A DNA stretch of 64,000 nucleotides from Aeromicrobium sp. Sec7.5 (GCF_036867135.1 NZ_JBAJIJ010000002.1:62001-126000), one strand, 5' to 3'. Shown: positions 52,155-62,027, numbered from the stretch's first letter. A program made the numbers and translations. The notes: a model not told the origin generated them from the letters alone.

Positions 52155-52805
52155 TCACTCGTGGGTGGGCACCTCACCGGTGACCAGGTAGACGACGCGG
52201 CGCGCCATCGAGACCGCGTGGTCCCCGATGCGCTCGTAGTAGCGACCCAGCAGCGCCAGGTCGATCGCCGGCTCCACACCGTGGTCCCAGGTGTCACCGA
52301 GCAGGACGCGGAACAGCTCCTTGCGGAGCTTGTCCATCTCGTCGTCGGTGTCCTCGAGCTTCTCGGCGGCGACGAGGTCGCGGTTCGCGACGATGCGCGA
52401 GGCCGCATGGATCATCTGGTCGGCCACCGAGGCCATCGCCATGATCGTGGGCTGCAGGCTGGTCGGGACCGCGACCTCGGGCATGCGCAGGCGGGCGACC
52501 TTCGCGACGTGGACGGACAGGTCGCCCATCCGCTCGAGGTCGGTCAGCATGCGCAAGGTCGCGACGAGCTGGCGCAGATCGGTGGCGACCGGCTGCTGGG
52601 TGGCGAGGAGCAGGAGTGCACGCTCCTCGATGCCCTCGATGGTCTCGTCGATGACCTTGTCGCCGTCGATGACCTGCTCGGCGAGCGGCGCGTCGGCGTT
52701 GAGGAGGGCGGCGGTGGCAGCGGCGACGGCGCGACGCACGGAACCCGTGAGGGTCACCATGTCGTCGACGATCGCGTCGAGCTGCTCGTAGTAGAGATCA
52801 CGCAT
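52155..52805 (-). CDS. phoU: Phosphate-signalling protein PhoU
   Basis: A 216-residue PhoU: two three-helix bundles with metal-binding E/D-rich motifs, here AEQVIDGDKVIDETIEGIEERALLLLATQQPVATDLR and ERIGDHAVSMARRVVYLVTG. It links the Pst transporter to the sensor kinase, keeping the kinase quiet when phosphate is plentiful. No pst genes are in the window. It is divergent from senX3; the intergenic region has four GGTGAAC-type repeats resembling PHO boxes, so it is likely in its own regulon. Confidence 0.94.
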   Translation of the reverse strand: MRDLYYEQLDAIVDDMVTLTGSVRRAVAAATAALLNADAPLAEQVIDGDKVIDETIEGIEERALLLLATQQPVATDLRQLVATLRMLTDLERMGDLSVHVAKVARLRMPEVAVPTSLQPTIMAMASVADQMIHAASRIVANRDLVAAEKLEDTDDEMDKLRKELFRVLLGDTWDHGVEPAIDLALLGRYYERIGDHAVSMARRVVYLVTGEVPTHE

Positions 52806-52827
52806 GACCCTGAGGCTAGTCCGAGGC

Positions 52828-52919
52828 GGTGAACGACGAGCGACCCCCGGTGAACGAGACGTGAACGGGCGCGGAAAGGCCCGCGATGTCAGGGGTCGGA
52901 AAGCGATCTCGAGGTGAAC
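52828..52919 (-). promoter_or_regulatory. PHO-box-like repeat array between phoU and senX3
   Basis: GGTGAAC occurs at 52828, 52849 and 52913, and CGTGAAC at 52860. On the minus strand these read GTTCACC, the core of the 11-nt direct repeats bound by actinobacterial PhoP. Spacing between units is 21, 11 and 53 bp, close to multiples of the helical repeat. The array fits autoregulation of phoU and senX3-regX3 by the response regulator. Confidence 0.7.
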
Positions 52920-52939
52920 GGCACCGTACGATCGCGGAT

Positions 52940-54076
52940 GTGGACACAGAAGTCGCCTGGGTGCTGTCCGGTGCCGCCGGGCTCGTGCTCGGTGCTTTCA
53001 TCACCTTCATCTGGAGGGTCGACGAACGGCGCCGCGAGGAGCCCGAGGTCGCCCCGGCACCCCTCGTGCCGATCGGCGCCGACGCGGTCCTGCGCGTGCT
53101 GTCGTCCTCGGCGGTCATCGTCGACGTCGACGACGAGGTCAGTCAGGCGTCGGCCCCCGCCGTCGCGCTGGGCATCGTCCGCGAGGGTCACCTGCACCCT
53201 GCCGAGCTCGTCGAGCTCGTCCGCCAGGTGCGCCGGGACGGCCAGATCCGCGAGGCCGACGTCGAGGTGCCGATCCGCCGGGCGGCGCCGCTGCAGGTCC
53301 ACGTCCGCATCGCACCGCTGACGTCCCGCCTGGTGCTCGTGCTCGCCGAGGACCGCACGGCCGCCCAACGACTCGACATGATCAGGCGCGACTTCGTGGC
53401 CAACGTCAGCCACGAGCTCAAGACGCCGATCGGCGCCATCAAGCTGCTGGCCGAGGCGGTCTCCGAGGCCACCGACGATCCGGACGCCGTCACCCACTTC
53501 TCGTCGCGCATGTCCGACGAGGCCGACCGGCTCACCCGCCTCGTGCAGCAGATCATCGACCTGTCGCGCCTGCAGGCCGACACGCTGAGCGAGGACGCCG
53601 TCACGATGAAGGTCGGCGAGCTCGTCGCGGAGGCCTGCGAGCACTCCCTGACCGAGGCCGAGGCCAAGCGCATCGACCTGCGATCCACCGTCGACGGTGA
53701 CCTGTTCGTGCTCGGCGACCGGGCGCAGCTGCACGCCGCGGTCAGCAACCTGGTCGAGAACGCCGTGACCTACTCCCCCGAGGAGTCCCGCGTCGCCGTC
53801 ACCGCCAAGCGGGTCGACGACGACGTCAAGATCACGGTGTCCGACAACGGCGTGGGCATCCCCGCCTCCGAGCTCGAGCGGATCTTCGAGCGGTTCTACC
53901 GGGTCGACCCCGCGCGTGCGCGGTCGACCGGAGGGACGGGCCTCGGCCTGTCCATCGTCAAGCACGTGGCCGCCAGCAACGGCGGCTCCGTGGAGGTCTG
54001 GAGCGAACCGGGACTCGGTTCCACGTTCACGTTGGTGCTCCCGGCGTTCGATCCCGAAGTCGATGAGGAGAAGTAA
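52940..54076 (+). CDS. senX3: Sensor histidine kinase SenX3/PhoR type
   Basis: A 378-residue membrane histidine kinase. One N-terminal membrane span (VAWVLSGAAGLVLGAFITFI) is followed by a PAS-like domain (about 50-140), then HisKA with H158 in VANVSHELKTP. The ATPase domain has N box LVENAVTYSPE, G1 VSDNGVGIP, F box RIFERFYR and G2 GGTGLGLSIVKH. A single span and PAS domain match SenX3, which senses phosphate through PhoU/Pst. The GTG start has TACGAT 7 nt upstream, so the mRNA is probably leaderless. It abuts regX3. Confidence 0.93.
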   Translation: MDTEVAWVLSGAAGLVLGAFITFIWRVDERRREEPEVAPAPLVPIGADAVLRVLSSSAVIVDVDDEVSQASAPAVALGIVREGHLHPAELVELVRQVRRDGQIREADVEVPIRRAAPLQVHVRIAPLTSRLVLVLAEDRTAAQRLDMIRRDFVANVSHELKTPIGAIKLLAEAVSEATDDPDAVTHFSSRMSDEADRLTRLVQQIIDLSRLQADTLSEDAVTMKVGELVAEACEHSLTEAEAKRIDLRSTVDGDLFVLGDRAQLHAAVSNLVENAVTYSPEESRVAVTAKRVDDDVKITVSDNGVGIPASELERIFERFYRVDPARARSTGGTGLGLSIVKHVAASNGGSVEVWSEPGLGSTFTLVLPAFDPEVDEEK

Positions 54077-54757
54077 GTGACCAAAGTTCTGGTGGTCGAG
54101 GACGAGACCAGCTACAGCGAGGCCCTCTCCTACGTGCTCCGCAAGGAGGGATTCGACGTCGCCGTGGCCGAGACCGGGCCCGACGCCCTGCTGGAGTTCG
54201 ACCGCAACGGCGCCGACATCGTGCTGCTGGACCTGATGCTGCCCGGGCTGTCGGGCACGGAGGTGTGCCGGCAGATCCGACAGACGTCGTCGGTGCCGAT
54301 CATCATGGTCAGCGCCAAGGACACCGAGGTCGACAAGGTCGTGGGCCTGGAGCTCGGCGCCGACGACTACGTGACCAAGCCCTACTCGCCGCGCGAGCTC
54401 GTGGCCCGCATCCGCGCGGTTCTTCGCCGCGGCACGGTCGACGAGATCGACGACACCGCCTCGATCGAGGTGGGTCGCATCCGCATGGACGTCGACCGCC
54501 ACCTCGTGAGCGTCGACGGCGACGAGGTGCGCCTGCCGCTGAAGGAGTTCGAGCTGCTCGAGTTCTTCCTGCGCAACCCCGGCCGCGTGCTGACCCGCGG
54601 CCAGCTGATCGACCGGGTCTGGGGCGCCGACTACGTCGGCGACACCAAGACACTCGACGTCCACGTGAAGCGGCTGCGCGCCAAGATCGAGCAGGATCCG
54701 GCCAACCCGGTCACGCTGACGACGGTGCGTGGCCTGGGCTACAAGCTGGACGGGTGA
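54077..54757 (+). CDS. regX3: Response regulator RegX3/PhoP type
   Basis: A 226-residue OmpR-family response regulator. The receiver domain has acidic pocket VVEDE, phospho-acceptor D52 (LLDLMLPG), switch S/T in MVSAKD and K in YVTKPYSPRELVARI. The winged-helix domain has PLKEFELLEFFLRNPGRVLTRGQLIDRVWG and the family end VRGLGYKLDG. It starts with GTG directly after the senX3 stop, with GAGGAG upstream. With SenX3 and PhoU it would control phosphate uptake genes; the array at 52828-52919 is its probable site. Confidence 0.95.
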   Translation: MTKVLVVEDETSYSEALSYVLRKEGFDVAVAETGPDALLEFDRNGADIVLLDLMLPGLSGTEVCRQIRQTSSVPIIMVSAKDTEVDKVVGLELGADDYVTKPYSPRELVARIRAVLRRGTVDEIDDTASIEVGRIRMDVDRHLVSVDGDEVRLPLKEFELLEFFLRNPGRVLTRGQLIDRVWGADYVGDTKTLDVHVKRLRAKIEQDPANPVTLTTVRGLGYKLDG

Positions 54758-54873
54758 ACCGAGCGAGCGCCAGCGAGCGAGCGTGAACCCAGGTTGAGCG
54801 TTCCACCGGCGAAGCCGGTCAGATGTCGAAACCCCCGCACCCGACCGGCTCGTGTCCCACCGGTGGTGGCTGG
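54758..54873. other. Non-coding spacer with GAGCGAGCG repeats and short hairpin
   Basis: The start has tandem GCGAGCG units (54765-54785), then ACCGGC-GAA-GCCGGT (about 54807-54821), a short perfect hairpin 50 bp after the regX3 stop that may help end the transcript. The sequence is low-complexity and non-coding; the convergent TfoX-like gene ends at 54874. Confidence 0.5.
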
Positions 54874-55206
54874 CTACTTCGGGGGCAGGGTTCTGGCGTA
54901 GGTGAGGGCTGCTGACAGCCAGCGGTCGAGGTCGGCGTCTTCGGCCACGGCCGACCGCTCGACGTCGAGCCAGCCCTTCACGTGTCGGCCGCGCATCTCG
55001 GACGCGGCGACTCCCGGGGCGGCAGCGAGCTCATGGGTCAGGGCCGGGTCACACCGCACCATGAGCCCGCCCCGGGAGCTCGCGCACGCCGTCAGGCGTC
55101 CCTCGTCGAGGAATGCGATCCCGCCGGACATCCGTCGCTCGTCGGTCACGCCCCGTTCGACGAACCACTCCCGCAGGCGCACCACGACCTCCGGATCACT
55201 GGCCAC
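54874..55206 (-). CDS. TfoX N-terminal domain protein
   Basis: A 110-residue TfoX_N family protein (small alpha/beta fold; enterobacterial TfoX/Sxy regulates competence, but most members are unstudied). The core is VTDERRMSGGIAFLDEGRLTACASSRGGLMVRCDPA and MRGRHVKGWLDV. There is no C-terminal TfoX domain. The start is a GTG. It lies downstream of gpmA on the same strand, separated by repeat A2, so co-transcription is uncertain. Confidence 0.8.
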   Translation of the reverse strand: MASDPEVVVRLREWFVERGVTDERRMSGGIAFLDEGRLTACASSRGGLMVRCDPALTHELAAAPGVAASEMRGRHVKGWLDVERSAVAEDADLDRWLSAALTYARTLPPK

Positions 55207-55220
55207 GCATCAATTCTGGC

Positions 55221-55303
55221 GCTGATTCCGCACAAAGTCGCTCGTGACCACCAACAAAGTCTCTCCTGGCCACCAACAAAGTCTCTCGCGAGCGGAAATC
55301 AGC
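55221..55303. repeat. Repeat family A copy 2
   Basis: Outer arms GCTGATTCCGC and GCGGAAATCAGC flank three direct units of (C)AACAAAGTCKCTC. The last unit plus GCGAGCGGAA is identical to the right end of the copy at 30886-30983. The element overlaps the gpmA stop codon (55299-55301). Confidence 0.8.
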
Positions 55304-56045
55304 GGCCCTGGTTGGCGACGGCGGCGATGGCCGCCTCGGCCGCGGAGGGATCGAGGTAGGTGCCGCCGGCGATGATGGGGCGCAGGTCGGCGTCGAGCTC
55401 GTACACGAGCGGGATGCCGGTGGGGATGTTGAGACCCACGACCTCATCCTCACCCAGCCCGTCGAGGTGCTTGACGAGGGCACGCAACGAGTTGCCGTGG
55501 GCCGTGACGAGCACGGTGCGACCGTCGAGCAGGTCGGGCACGATCTCGTCGTACCAGTAGGGCAGCATCCGGTCGAGCACGTCGGCCAGGCACTCGGTGC
55601 GCGGCAGCAGCTCGTCGGGCAGAGCGGCGTAACGCGGGTCCTCGGCCTGACTGAACTCCGAGTCGTCGGCCAGCGGTGGCGGCGGCGTCGTGTACGACCG
55701 GCGCCAGGTCATGAACTGGTCCTCGCCGAACTCCGCCAGCGTGGCCTTCTTGTCCTTGCCCTGGAGCGCGCCGTAGTGGCGCTCGTTCAGGCGCCAGGAG
55801 CGCTTGACCGGGATCCAGTGGCGGTCGATGCCGTCGAGCACGATCTGCGAGGTGCGGATGGCGCGACGCAGCAGCGACGTGTGCGACACGTCGGGCGCGA
55901 TGCCGGCGTCGGCCAGCAGCGTGGCGCCGCGGCCCGCCTCCTCGACGCCCTGCTCGTTGAGGTCGACGTCGACCCACCCGGTGAACAGGTTCTTGGCGTT
56001 CCACTCGCTGTGCCCGTGGCGCAGCAGGACGAGCGTGTAAGTCAT
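55299..56045 (-). CDS. gpmA: 2,3-bisphosphoglycerate-dependent phosphoglycerate mutase
   Basis: A 248-residue dPGM interconverting 3- and 2-phosphoglycerate in glycolysis. The phospho-histidine motif reads [10 protein letters not shown] (H10); most enzymes have RHGESxWN, so glutamate is replaced by His12. The rest is standard: [26 protein letters not shown] and [15 protein letters not shown] with the second histidine. TAGGCT 7 nt before the ATG suggests a leaderless mRNA. Proximity to senX3-regX3 and mshA mirrors M. tuberculosis gpm1. Confidence 0.95.
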   Translation of the reverse strand: MTYTLVLLRHGHSEWNAKNLFTGWVDVDLNEQGVEEAGRGATLLADAGIAPDVSHTSLLRRAIRTSQIVLDGIDRHWIPVKRSWRLNERHYGALQGKDKKATLAEFGEDQFMTWRRSYTTPPPPLADDSEFSQAEDPRYAALPDELLPRTECLADVLDRMLPYWYDEIVPDLLDGRTVLVTAHGNSLRALVKHLDGLGEDEVVGLNIPTGIPLVYELDADLRPIIAGGTYLDPSAAEAAIAAVANQGR

Positions 56046-56072
56046 GGCCCCGAGCCTAGCGGCGCCGCGGGC

Positions 56073-56753
56073 CTAGCGGCTCTCGGGCCAGGGTTCTCCG
56101 CGCTCGTTGCGGACCCGCTCGAGCGACTGCACGTAGTCGTGCTGGGAGTGCACGCCCGACATCGACCACTCGTCGTCGACGACGATGGCCGGCAGCTGGT
56201 CGAAGCCGACGTCGAGCGCGCCGATCTCGAGCGAGGCGGCGTGCTGGGCGTGCACGGCGTCGGTGTACTCGGTGCTCGCCAGCAGCGCCTCGGCGGTCTC
56301 GAGGTCGAGCCCCACGAGGGCGGCCCGGGTGGCCAGCACGAGATGGTCGGCGATGTCGGCACCCTCGAGCAGGTGGGCGCGCCAGAGCTGCTGCGCCAGG
56401 TCGTACTGCACGCCGGGCCCGGCCTCGTCGGCCCACGTGAGCAGGCGCCAGGCATCGAAGGAGTTGGCCTCGACGGCCTCCTCGAAGTTCAGGTCGATCC
56501 CGGTGATGCGGGCCGCGCCGGTGACCCGGATGTTCATGAGCTCGGCCTTGTCGGCCCCGCCGAGGCGATCGGCGAGCGCCGCCATGAGCGGCCGCCCCGC
56601 CGACACGACCTCGGGGTCGAGCAGGTGGGCCCGCAGCGTGGTGCGGACCGGCTCCCCCGTGAGGATCGTGTACGTCGCCGCAGCGCGCGTGAAACGGGTG
56701 GCGCCGATGAAGGACCACGGATCGGTGACGTCGACGAACAGCGTGGCCTTCAT
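56073..56753 (-). CDS. DsbA/FrnE-family thioredoxin-fold protein lacking CXXC
   Basis: A 226-residue thioredoxin-fold protein of the DsbA/FrnE group. Where redox-active relatives have CPWC, this has DPWSF (VDVTDPWSFIGATRF, residues 8-22), so no disulfide chemistry is possible at that site. The helical insertion and the cis-proline region (QLPAIVVDDEWSMSG) are kept. It may use a thiol cofactor such as mycothiol, like some reductases of the group; that is inference. TAGCGT lies 7 nt before the ATG. It ends 28 bp upstream of gpmA on the same strand. Confidence 0.8.
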   Translation of the reverse strand: MKATLFVDVTDPWSFIGATRFTRAAATYTILTGEPVRTTLRAHLLDPEVVSAGRPLMAALADRLGGADKAELMNIRVTGAARITGIDLNFEEAVEANSFDAWRLLTWADEAGPGVQYDLAQQLWRAHLLEGADIADHLVLATRAALVGLDLETAEALLASTEYTDAVHAQHAASLEIGALDVGFDQLPAIVVDDEWSMSGVHSQHDYVQSLERVRNERGEPWPESR

Positions 56754-56815
56754 GCCGCCCACGCTACCGGCGCGACGTGACGGGCCGGCAGCGAGCAGCC
56801 ACCGGCCCGCACCGG

Positions 56816-58990
56816 TCAGAGGATGTAGAGCATCTCCTGGTAGGTCGGCAGCGGCCAGAGGTCGTCGGCGACCGCGGCCTCGAGGCCGTCGGCCGCCGCA
56901 CGCACGGCCGCCATCGCCGGCAACAGGGCGGTCTGGGCGTGGGTGGCCTCCCCCAGGGCGTCGTCGGCATGGCCCGAGTGGATCGCCGCGCGCAGGGCAC
57001 CGATACCGACCCGGAGATCGGTGATCATGGCCGAGACCTCCTCGAGCAGATCCATGTCGGCCTCGACGCCGACCGCCGTCAGTGCGGCTACGTTGGTCGC
57101 GAGCTCGGTCTGGTACCGGACCCCCGCCGGCAGCACCGAGGTCTGACCGATCTCGAGCGTCGAGAGCGCCTCGACCATGATGCTCTGCGTGTAGTGCTCC
57201 AGCCCGATCTCGTAACGGCTGTGCGACTCGCTCTCGCTGAAGATCCCGTAGCGCTCGAACAGCTGCACCGCCGGCTCCGAGATCAGCTCGGGAAGCGCGT
57301 CCAGCGTCGTGCGCAGGTTGGGCAGACCCCGCTCGGCCGCCTCGACCTGCCACTCGTCGGAGTAGCCGTTGCCGTTGAACACGGCCGAACCGTGATCGGT
57401 GATGAGCTCGGTCAGCAGCTCCTGCACCGCAGTGTTGAACTCCGCGCCGAGCTCGACGGCGGTCTCGAGCTTCGTGGCGATGTGGTCGAGCGCCTCGGCC
57501 ATGATCGCGTTGATCGTCGTCATCGGGCCGGCGACCGACTGCAGCGAGCCGGGGGCCCGGAACTCGAAGCGGTTGCCCGTGAACGCGAACGGGCTGGTGC
57601 GGTTGCGGTCACCCGGGTCGGTCGGCAGCTCCGGCAGGGTGTCGACCCCGATCTGCAGGGTGCCGCGGCCCTTCGACGAGGTCGCCGGACCCTTGGCCAG
57701 CTGCTCGAAGACGCCGGCCAGCTGGTCGCCGAGGAAGATCGAGATGATCGCCGGAGGTGCCTCGTTGGCGCCGAGACGGTGGTCGTTCGACGCCGAGGCG
57801 ACCGACGCGCGCAGCAGTCCGCCGTACTGGTGGACGGCCCGGATGACGGCGGCGCAGAAGACCAGGAACTGCGCGTTGTCGTGCGGGGTGTCGCCCGGCA
57901 GCAGCAGGTTGCCCTCCGTCGCGTTGCCGAGCGAGAAGTTGACGTGCTTGCCCGAGCCGTTGACGCCCTCGAACGGCTTCTCGTGGAACAGGCACTCCAT
58001 GCCGTGCTTGCGAGCGATCGTCTTGAACGTCGTCATGAGCAGCTGCTGGTGGTCGGCGCCCACGTTGGCGGCCTCGAACATCGGGGCGACCTCGAACTGG
58101 CCCGGGGCGACCTCGTTGTGGCGCGTCTTGGCCGGGATGCCCAGCTTGAAGAGCTCACGCTCGGTGTCGGCCATGAAGGCGAGCACGCGGGCCGGGATGG
58201 CGCCGAAGTAGTGGTCGTCGAACTCCTGACCCTTGGGGGGCTTGGCGCCGAACAACGTGCGCCCCGAGTTGAGCAGGTCGGGGCGGGCGACGAAGAAGTG
58301 GCGGTCGACCAGGAAGTACTCCTGCTCGGGGCCGCAGTACGAGACGACGGCGGCCGGGTCGTGGCCGAACAGCCGGAGCACGCGCTCGGCATGGACCGCC
58401 ATCGCCTGCTGCGCCCGCAGGAGCGGCGTCTTGTGGTCGAGCGCCTCGCCGGTCATCGAGATGAACACCGTCGGGATGCAGAGCGTGTTGCCATAGGGGT
58501 TCTCGAGGATGTACGCCGGGCTCGTGGCGTCCCAGCCCGTGTAGCCGCGCGCCTCGAACGTGTTGCGCAGGCCGCCGTTGGGGAAGCTCGAGGCGTCGGG
58601 CTCGCCCTGCACCAGCGTCTTGCCGGCGAACTCGGCGAGCGCGGTGCCGTCACCGACGGGGTCGAAGAAGCCGTCGTGCTTCTCGGCCGTGAACCCGGTC
58701 AGCGGATAGAACACGTGGGCGTAGTGGGTGGCGCCCTTCTCCAGGGCCCAGTCCTTCATCGCCGAGGCGACCGCGTCGGCGACCAGCGGGTCGAGCTTCT
58801 CCGACTTCTCGATCGTCGCCATGAGGGACTTGAAGATCGACTTCGGCAGACGCTTCTGCATCACGGTCTTGCTGAACACGTTGCTGCCGAAGATCTCACC
58901 GGGGCCCTCGTCGGGGCTGAAGTCGGGGGCCGGTGGCACGTACGCCTCGACGTCGGTGATGGCCTGCAGACGTACCGGGTTCGCGCTCAT
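56816..58990 (-). CDS. glnN: Glutamine synthetase type III (GlnN)
   Basis: A 724-residue type III glutamine synthetase, much longer than GSI (about 470), making glutamine from glutamate, ammonia and ATP. GSIII features include [22 protein letters not shown] near the start, [13 protein letters not shown] (metal-binding glutamates), [26 protein letters not shown] and [20 protein letters not shown]. The GSIII-specific C-terminal helical region follows. AGGA lies 9 nt before ATG 58990. GSIII is scattered in actinobacteria and usually supplements GSI. No PII or adenylyltransferase gene is adjacent. Confidence 0.95.
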   Translation of the reverse strand: MSANPVRLQAITDVEAYVPPAPDFSPDEGPGEIFGSNVFSKTVMQKRLPKSIFKSLMATIEKSEKLDPLVADAVASAMKDWALEKGATHYAHVFYPLTGFTAEKHDGFFDPVGDGTALAEFAGKTLVQGEPDASSFPNGGLRNTFEARGYTGWDATSPAYILENPYGNTLCIPTVFISMTGEALDHKTPLLRAQQAMAVHAERVLRLFGHDPAAVVSYCGPEQEYFLVDRHFFVARPDLLNSGRTLFGAKPPKGQEFDDHYFGAIPARVLAFMADTERELFKLGIPAKTRHNEVAPGQFEVAPMFEAANVGADHQQLLMTTFKTIARKHGMECLFHEKPFEGVNGSGKHVNFSLGNATEGNLLLPGDTPHDNAQFLVFCAAVIRAVHQYGGLLRASVASASNDHRLGANEAPPAIISIFLGDQLAGVFEQLAKGPATSSKGRGTLQIGVDTLPELPTDPGDRNRTSPFAFTGNRFEFRAPGSLQSVAGPMTTINAIMAEALDHIATKLETAVELGAEFNTAVQELLTELITDHGSAVFNGNGYSDEWQVEAAERGLPNLRTTLDALPELISEPAVQLFERYGIFSESESHSRYEIGLEHYTQSIMVEALSTLEIGQTSVLPAGVRYQTELATNVAALTAVGVEADMDLLEEVSAMITDLRVGIGALRAAIHSGHADDALGEATHAQTALLPAMAAVRAAADGLEAAVADDLWPLPTYQEMLYIL

Positions 58991-59129
58991 GGATGAGGTC
59001 CTTCGTCGGGGGTGAAGGCGGCGCCGTCGCGCCACATCGGCCCAGAATGATCGACCCGCGTTACGGAACCGTGTCGGTCGCGCGTCGCTGGATGACCGGT
59101 GATGATGGGGGCGTGGACGGGGAGGCACC

Positions 59130-59666
59130 GTGATCTGGGTCATCGTCAGCGTCGTCGTGGCGACGGCGACGGTCGTCGGCGTGCTCGCCACCGTCTTCAC
59201 GCTCTCGACGAGTCGGCGCGCGCGTCCAGAACTCGGTCCGCGGCCGCCCCCCGGCCCCCTGCCCAGCACCGAGGGAGCCCCTGCCCCGCCGCCGCGTCCG
59301 GGCGCGGTCGACGGCACGTGGAACGCGATGATCGCCGGTGGTGGCCTGTTCGGTGCGATGGGCGGCACCGTCAACGCCACGTTCGGGCGGATGGACGTCG
59401 TTTCCGGAGTCCTCTCATTCACCCGGGACGGTGCAACCGGCCCCGACTGGAGCACCCCCTGCACGCTCCTGCGCGTCCGTCAGCTCGGCGCCCTGGTGGC
59501 CAAGGGCGACGTCGAGCTGAACGGGCCGATGGGCCAGGTGCGCTGCACGGTGAGCCGCGAGCACGTCAATCGCTTCACGCAGAACGGCTTCAAGGACATG
59601 CGCGAGCAGGGGTACGCCCGCGAGTTCGTCCACGCTGCGCTCAGCCACGGCGCCGTGTACGGCTGA
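59130..59666 (+). CDS. Hypothetical membrane-anchored protein
   Basis: A 178-residue protein with one N-terminal transmembrane segment ([23 protein letters not shown]), a Pro/Arg-rich linker to about residue 62, and a soluble domain ([29 protein letters not shown] to the end). The domain seems beta-rich and unassigned. GTG 59130 has GGAGG 4 nt upstream. It is divergent from glnN and convergent with the YbjN-like gene. Confidence 0.68.
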   Translation: MIWVIVSVVVATATVVGVLATVFTLSTSRRARPELGPRPPPGPLPSTEGAPAPPPRPGAVDGTWNAMIAGGGLFGAMGGTVNATFGRMDVVSGVLSFTRDGATGPDWSTPCTLLRVRQLGALVAKGDVELNGPMGQVRCTVSREHVNRFTQNGFKDMREQGYAREFVHAALSHGAVYG

Positions 59667-59701
59667 GGTCGGCCGTCAGCGCTCCGGCTCCGAGGCGTGC
59701 G

Positions 59702-60205
59702 TCAGTTGCTGCTCTCGGGGCGCAGGTGGGTGAAGGCCTCGAGGTTGCGCGTGGACTCGCCGCGCGACTCGCGCCACGCCCACTCCTTGCGGATCGAGGT
59801 GGCGAAGCCCAGCTCGAGGATGACGTTGAACGACTCGTCGGCGTAGGTCAGCACCGCGCCGAGGAGGCGATCGACCTCGTCGGAGGTGACGGCGTGCAGC
59901 GGCACCCTGCCGTCGAGGTAGATGTCGCCGGCGGCGTCGACGGCGAAGGCCACGCCGAACAGCTTGAGGTTGCGCTCGAGCAACCAGCGGTAGACGCCCT
60001 CGTGGTTCTCGTCGGGTCGCCGGGCCACGAAGGCATGGATGCCGAGCGAGTGGCGGCCGACCTCGAGCCGAACCGACGTCTTGAGCTTGCGCTCCCCCGG
60101 CAGATCGACGTCGAAGACACCGGGCGTGTGCTCGACGTGGTCGATGTCGGCGTCGGCGAGTGCGTGGAGGATGACCTCGCGCGGGGTGGGATCAGCTGGG
60201 GACAC
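59702..60205 (-). CDS. YbjN-domain protein (Rv0487-like)
   Basis: A 167-residue YbjN/secretion-chaperone-fold protein of unknown role. The pattern is [72 protein letters not shown]. In M. tuberculosis the homologue Rv0487 is next to mshA, as here. It overlaps the mshA 3' end by 14 bp on the same strand, so the two are co-transcribed and may be functionally linked. Confidence 0.85.
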   Translation of the reverse strand: MSPADPTPREVILHALADADIDHVEHTPGVFDVDLPGERKLKTSVRLEVGRHSLGIHAFVARRPDENHEGVYRWLLERNLKLFGVAFAVDAAGDIYLDGRVPLHAVTSDEVDRLLGAVLTYADESFNVILELGFATSIRKEWAWRESRGESTRNLEAFTHLRPESSN

Positions 60206-61448
60206 GAACGGCTCCTTGGCTCGCAGCGGCGTAGGACGTGAGGGTGCGCTCGGCGGTCATGTCCCAGCTGAAGCCCTCGGCGTGCACGACGGCCTTGGCC
60301 CCCATCGCGTCGCGGAGACCCTCGTCGAGCAGGAAGGGGCGCAGGGCAGCCGCGTAGGCGGCCGGGTCCTGCCGGTCGACCAGCACACCGCTGACGCCGT
60401 CGGCCACCGCGGTGGGGAGTCCACCGACGCGAGCGGCCACGACCGGAGTGCCGCACGCCTGGGCCTCGATCGCGACCAGACCGAACGACTCGTTGTGCGA
60501 CGGCACGCACACCACGGTGGCGGCGGCGTACCAGTCGGCGAGCTCGGCCTGCGGGACCGTGGGCACGAACGTCACGACGTCACTCAGCCCGAGACGGTCG
60601 GTGAGGTCGGCCAGTGACGTGGGGCGCTCGAGCCCGGACCCCGAGGCACCGCCGACGACCGCGACCTGGAGGCGCGATCGCAGAGAGGGATCGTCGGCGA
60701 CGAGCCGTGCGGCCGCCCGCACGACGAGGTCGGGCGCCTTGAGCGGCTGGATGCGGCCCGCGAAGAGCACCAGCGCGACGCCGGGATCGATGCCGAGTCG
60801 TCGGCGCGCCTCGGCCCGGCGGCCGGCCCGGAAACGGTCGAGGTCGACCCCGGGGTGCACCACGTCGACCCGGGCCGGATCGGCGTCGTACAGGCCGATG
60901 AGCTGAGCACGCTCGTCATCGGTGTTCGCGACGAGACGGTCGGCGAGACGCACGATGTCCTCCTCGCCTCGGACGCGTCCGAGGGGTTCGGGGGCGTCAC
61001 CGGAGGCGAGGAGCGCGTTCTTGACCTTGGCCATGGTGTGCATCGAGTGCACCAGCGGCAGCCCCCAGCGGTCGCGGAGCACCGTGCCGACCTGGCCCGA
61101 CAGCCAGTAGTGGGAGTGCACGAGATCGAAGTAGTCGGGGCCGTGCTCCGCCTCGACCCGGAGGACGTCGCGCACGAACGCGCACTGCTGGGCCGGCAGG
61201 TCCTCCTTGCGAAGTCCTTCGAAGGGCCCCGCGGCGACGTGGCGCACGGTGATGCCGGGGGCGACCTGGGCGAACGGCTCCTGGTGCCGGGACGTCGCGC
61301 GGGTGAACATCTCGACCTCGACCCCACGGGCGGCGAGTCGTCGCGAGAGCTCCATGACGTAGACGTTCATGCCGCCGGCGTCACCGTCGCCGGGCTGCGC
61401 CAGGGGCGAGGTGTGGGCCGACAGCATGGCCACCCGTCGAACGCTCAC
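60192..61448 (-). CDS. mshA: D-inositol-3-phosphate glycosyltransferase MshA
   Basis: A 418-residue GT4 glycosyltransferase (GT-B fold) that transfers GlcNAc from UDP-GlcNAc to inositol 3-phosphate, the first step of mycothiol synthesis. Diagnostic pieces are [35 protein letters not shown], the nucleotide-sugar region [15 protein letters not shown] and [23 protein letters not shown]. The GTG at 61448 is chosen from the family start (VSVRRVAML). Downstream is the YbjN-like gene. It suggests the cell uses mycothiol as its main thiol, alongside ergothioneine. Confidence 0.95.
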   Translation of the reverse strand: MSVRRVAMLSAHTSPLAQPGDGDAGGMNVYVMELSRRLAARGVEVEMFTRATSRHQEPFAQVAPGITVRHVAAGPFEGLRKEDLPAQQCAFVRDVLRVEAEHGPDYFDLVHSHYWLSGQVGTVLRDRWGLPLVHSMHTMAKVKNALLASGDAPEPLGRVRGEEDIVRLADRLVANTDDERAQLIGLYDADPARVDVVHPGVDLDRFRAGRRAEARRRLGIDPGVALVLFAGRIQPLKAPDLVVRAAARLVADDPSLRSRLQVAVVGGASGSGLERPTSLADLTDRLGLSDVVTFVPTVPQAELADWYAAATVVCVPSHNESFGLVAIEAQACGTPVVAARVGGLPTAVADGVSGVLVDRQDPAAYAAALRPFLLDEGLRDAMGAKAVVHAEGFSWDMTAERTLTSYAAASQGAVRVPS

Positions 61449-61523
61449 CTCGCCATCATCTCCCACACGCCGAAATCGGCGACTTGCGGCTCACCCGAGC
61501 TTCGCCTCGCCTACGCTTCCGCC

Positions 61524-62027
61524 ATGACGACAACTCGCCGCCTACTGACCCTGACCGCCATCGCCGTCGCGGGCCTCATCCTGTCCGCCTGCTCCGACAC
61601 CACGACCGAGACGGAGCGCGACGAGTCCGGCGAGGTCACCGAGCGCAACGACGACGCCAGCGTCTTCGAGATCCAGGTCGGCGACTGCTACAACTTCCCG
61701 GACGACTCCGCGACGTCGAGCGAGGTCGAGACGCTCTCGGCCGTCCCGTGCGCCGACCCGCACCAGGCCGAGGCCTACCACGAGGTCGAGCTCGAGGGCG
61801 ACGAGTTCCCGGGCACCCCGGCCGTCGAGGAGCAGGCCGATGCCGAGTGCCTCGCCGAGTTCGAGACCTTCGTGGGCGCCGCCTACGACACGTCGACGCT
61901 CGAGTTCACGTACCTCGCGCCGACCGAGGCGTCATGGGACCAGCTCGACGACCGTCTGGTCTCCTGCCTGATCGTGGACCCCGCCAACCCCGAGGTCACC
62001 GGCTCGCTCGAGGGCGCTGCACGCTGA
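61524..62027 (+). CDS. Septum-formation family lipoprotein
   Basis: A 167-residue lipoprotein with a Septum_form-type domain. The signal peptide ends LSACSD (lipobox Cys near residue 23). The domain shows VGDCYNFPDD, VPCADPHQAEAYHEVEL and DAECLAEFETFVG, with paired cysteines as in the family. Members are secreted actinobacterial proteins of unclear role. TACGCT 6 nt before the ATG suggests a leaderless mRNA. It is divergent from mshA. Confidence 0.82.
   Translation: MTTTRRLLTLTAIAVAGLILSACSDTTTETERDESGEVTERNDDASVFEIQVGDCYNFPDDSATSSEVETLSAVPCADPHQAEAYHEVELEGDEFPGTPAVEEQADAECLAEFETFVGAAYDTSTLEFTYLAPTEASWDQLDDRLVSCLIVDPANPEVTGSLEGAAR

Noticed and set aside
58991..59129. GlnR-type nitrogen-control box upstream of glnN
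   Set aside because: GTAAC occurs once but the second half-site does not match the GTnAC-N6-GaAAC pattern well enough.
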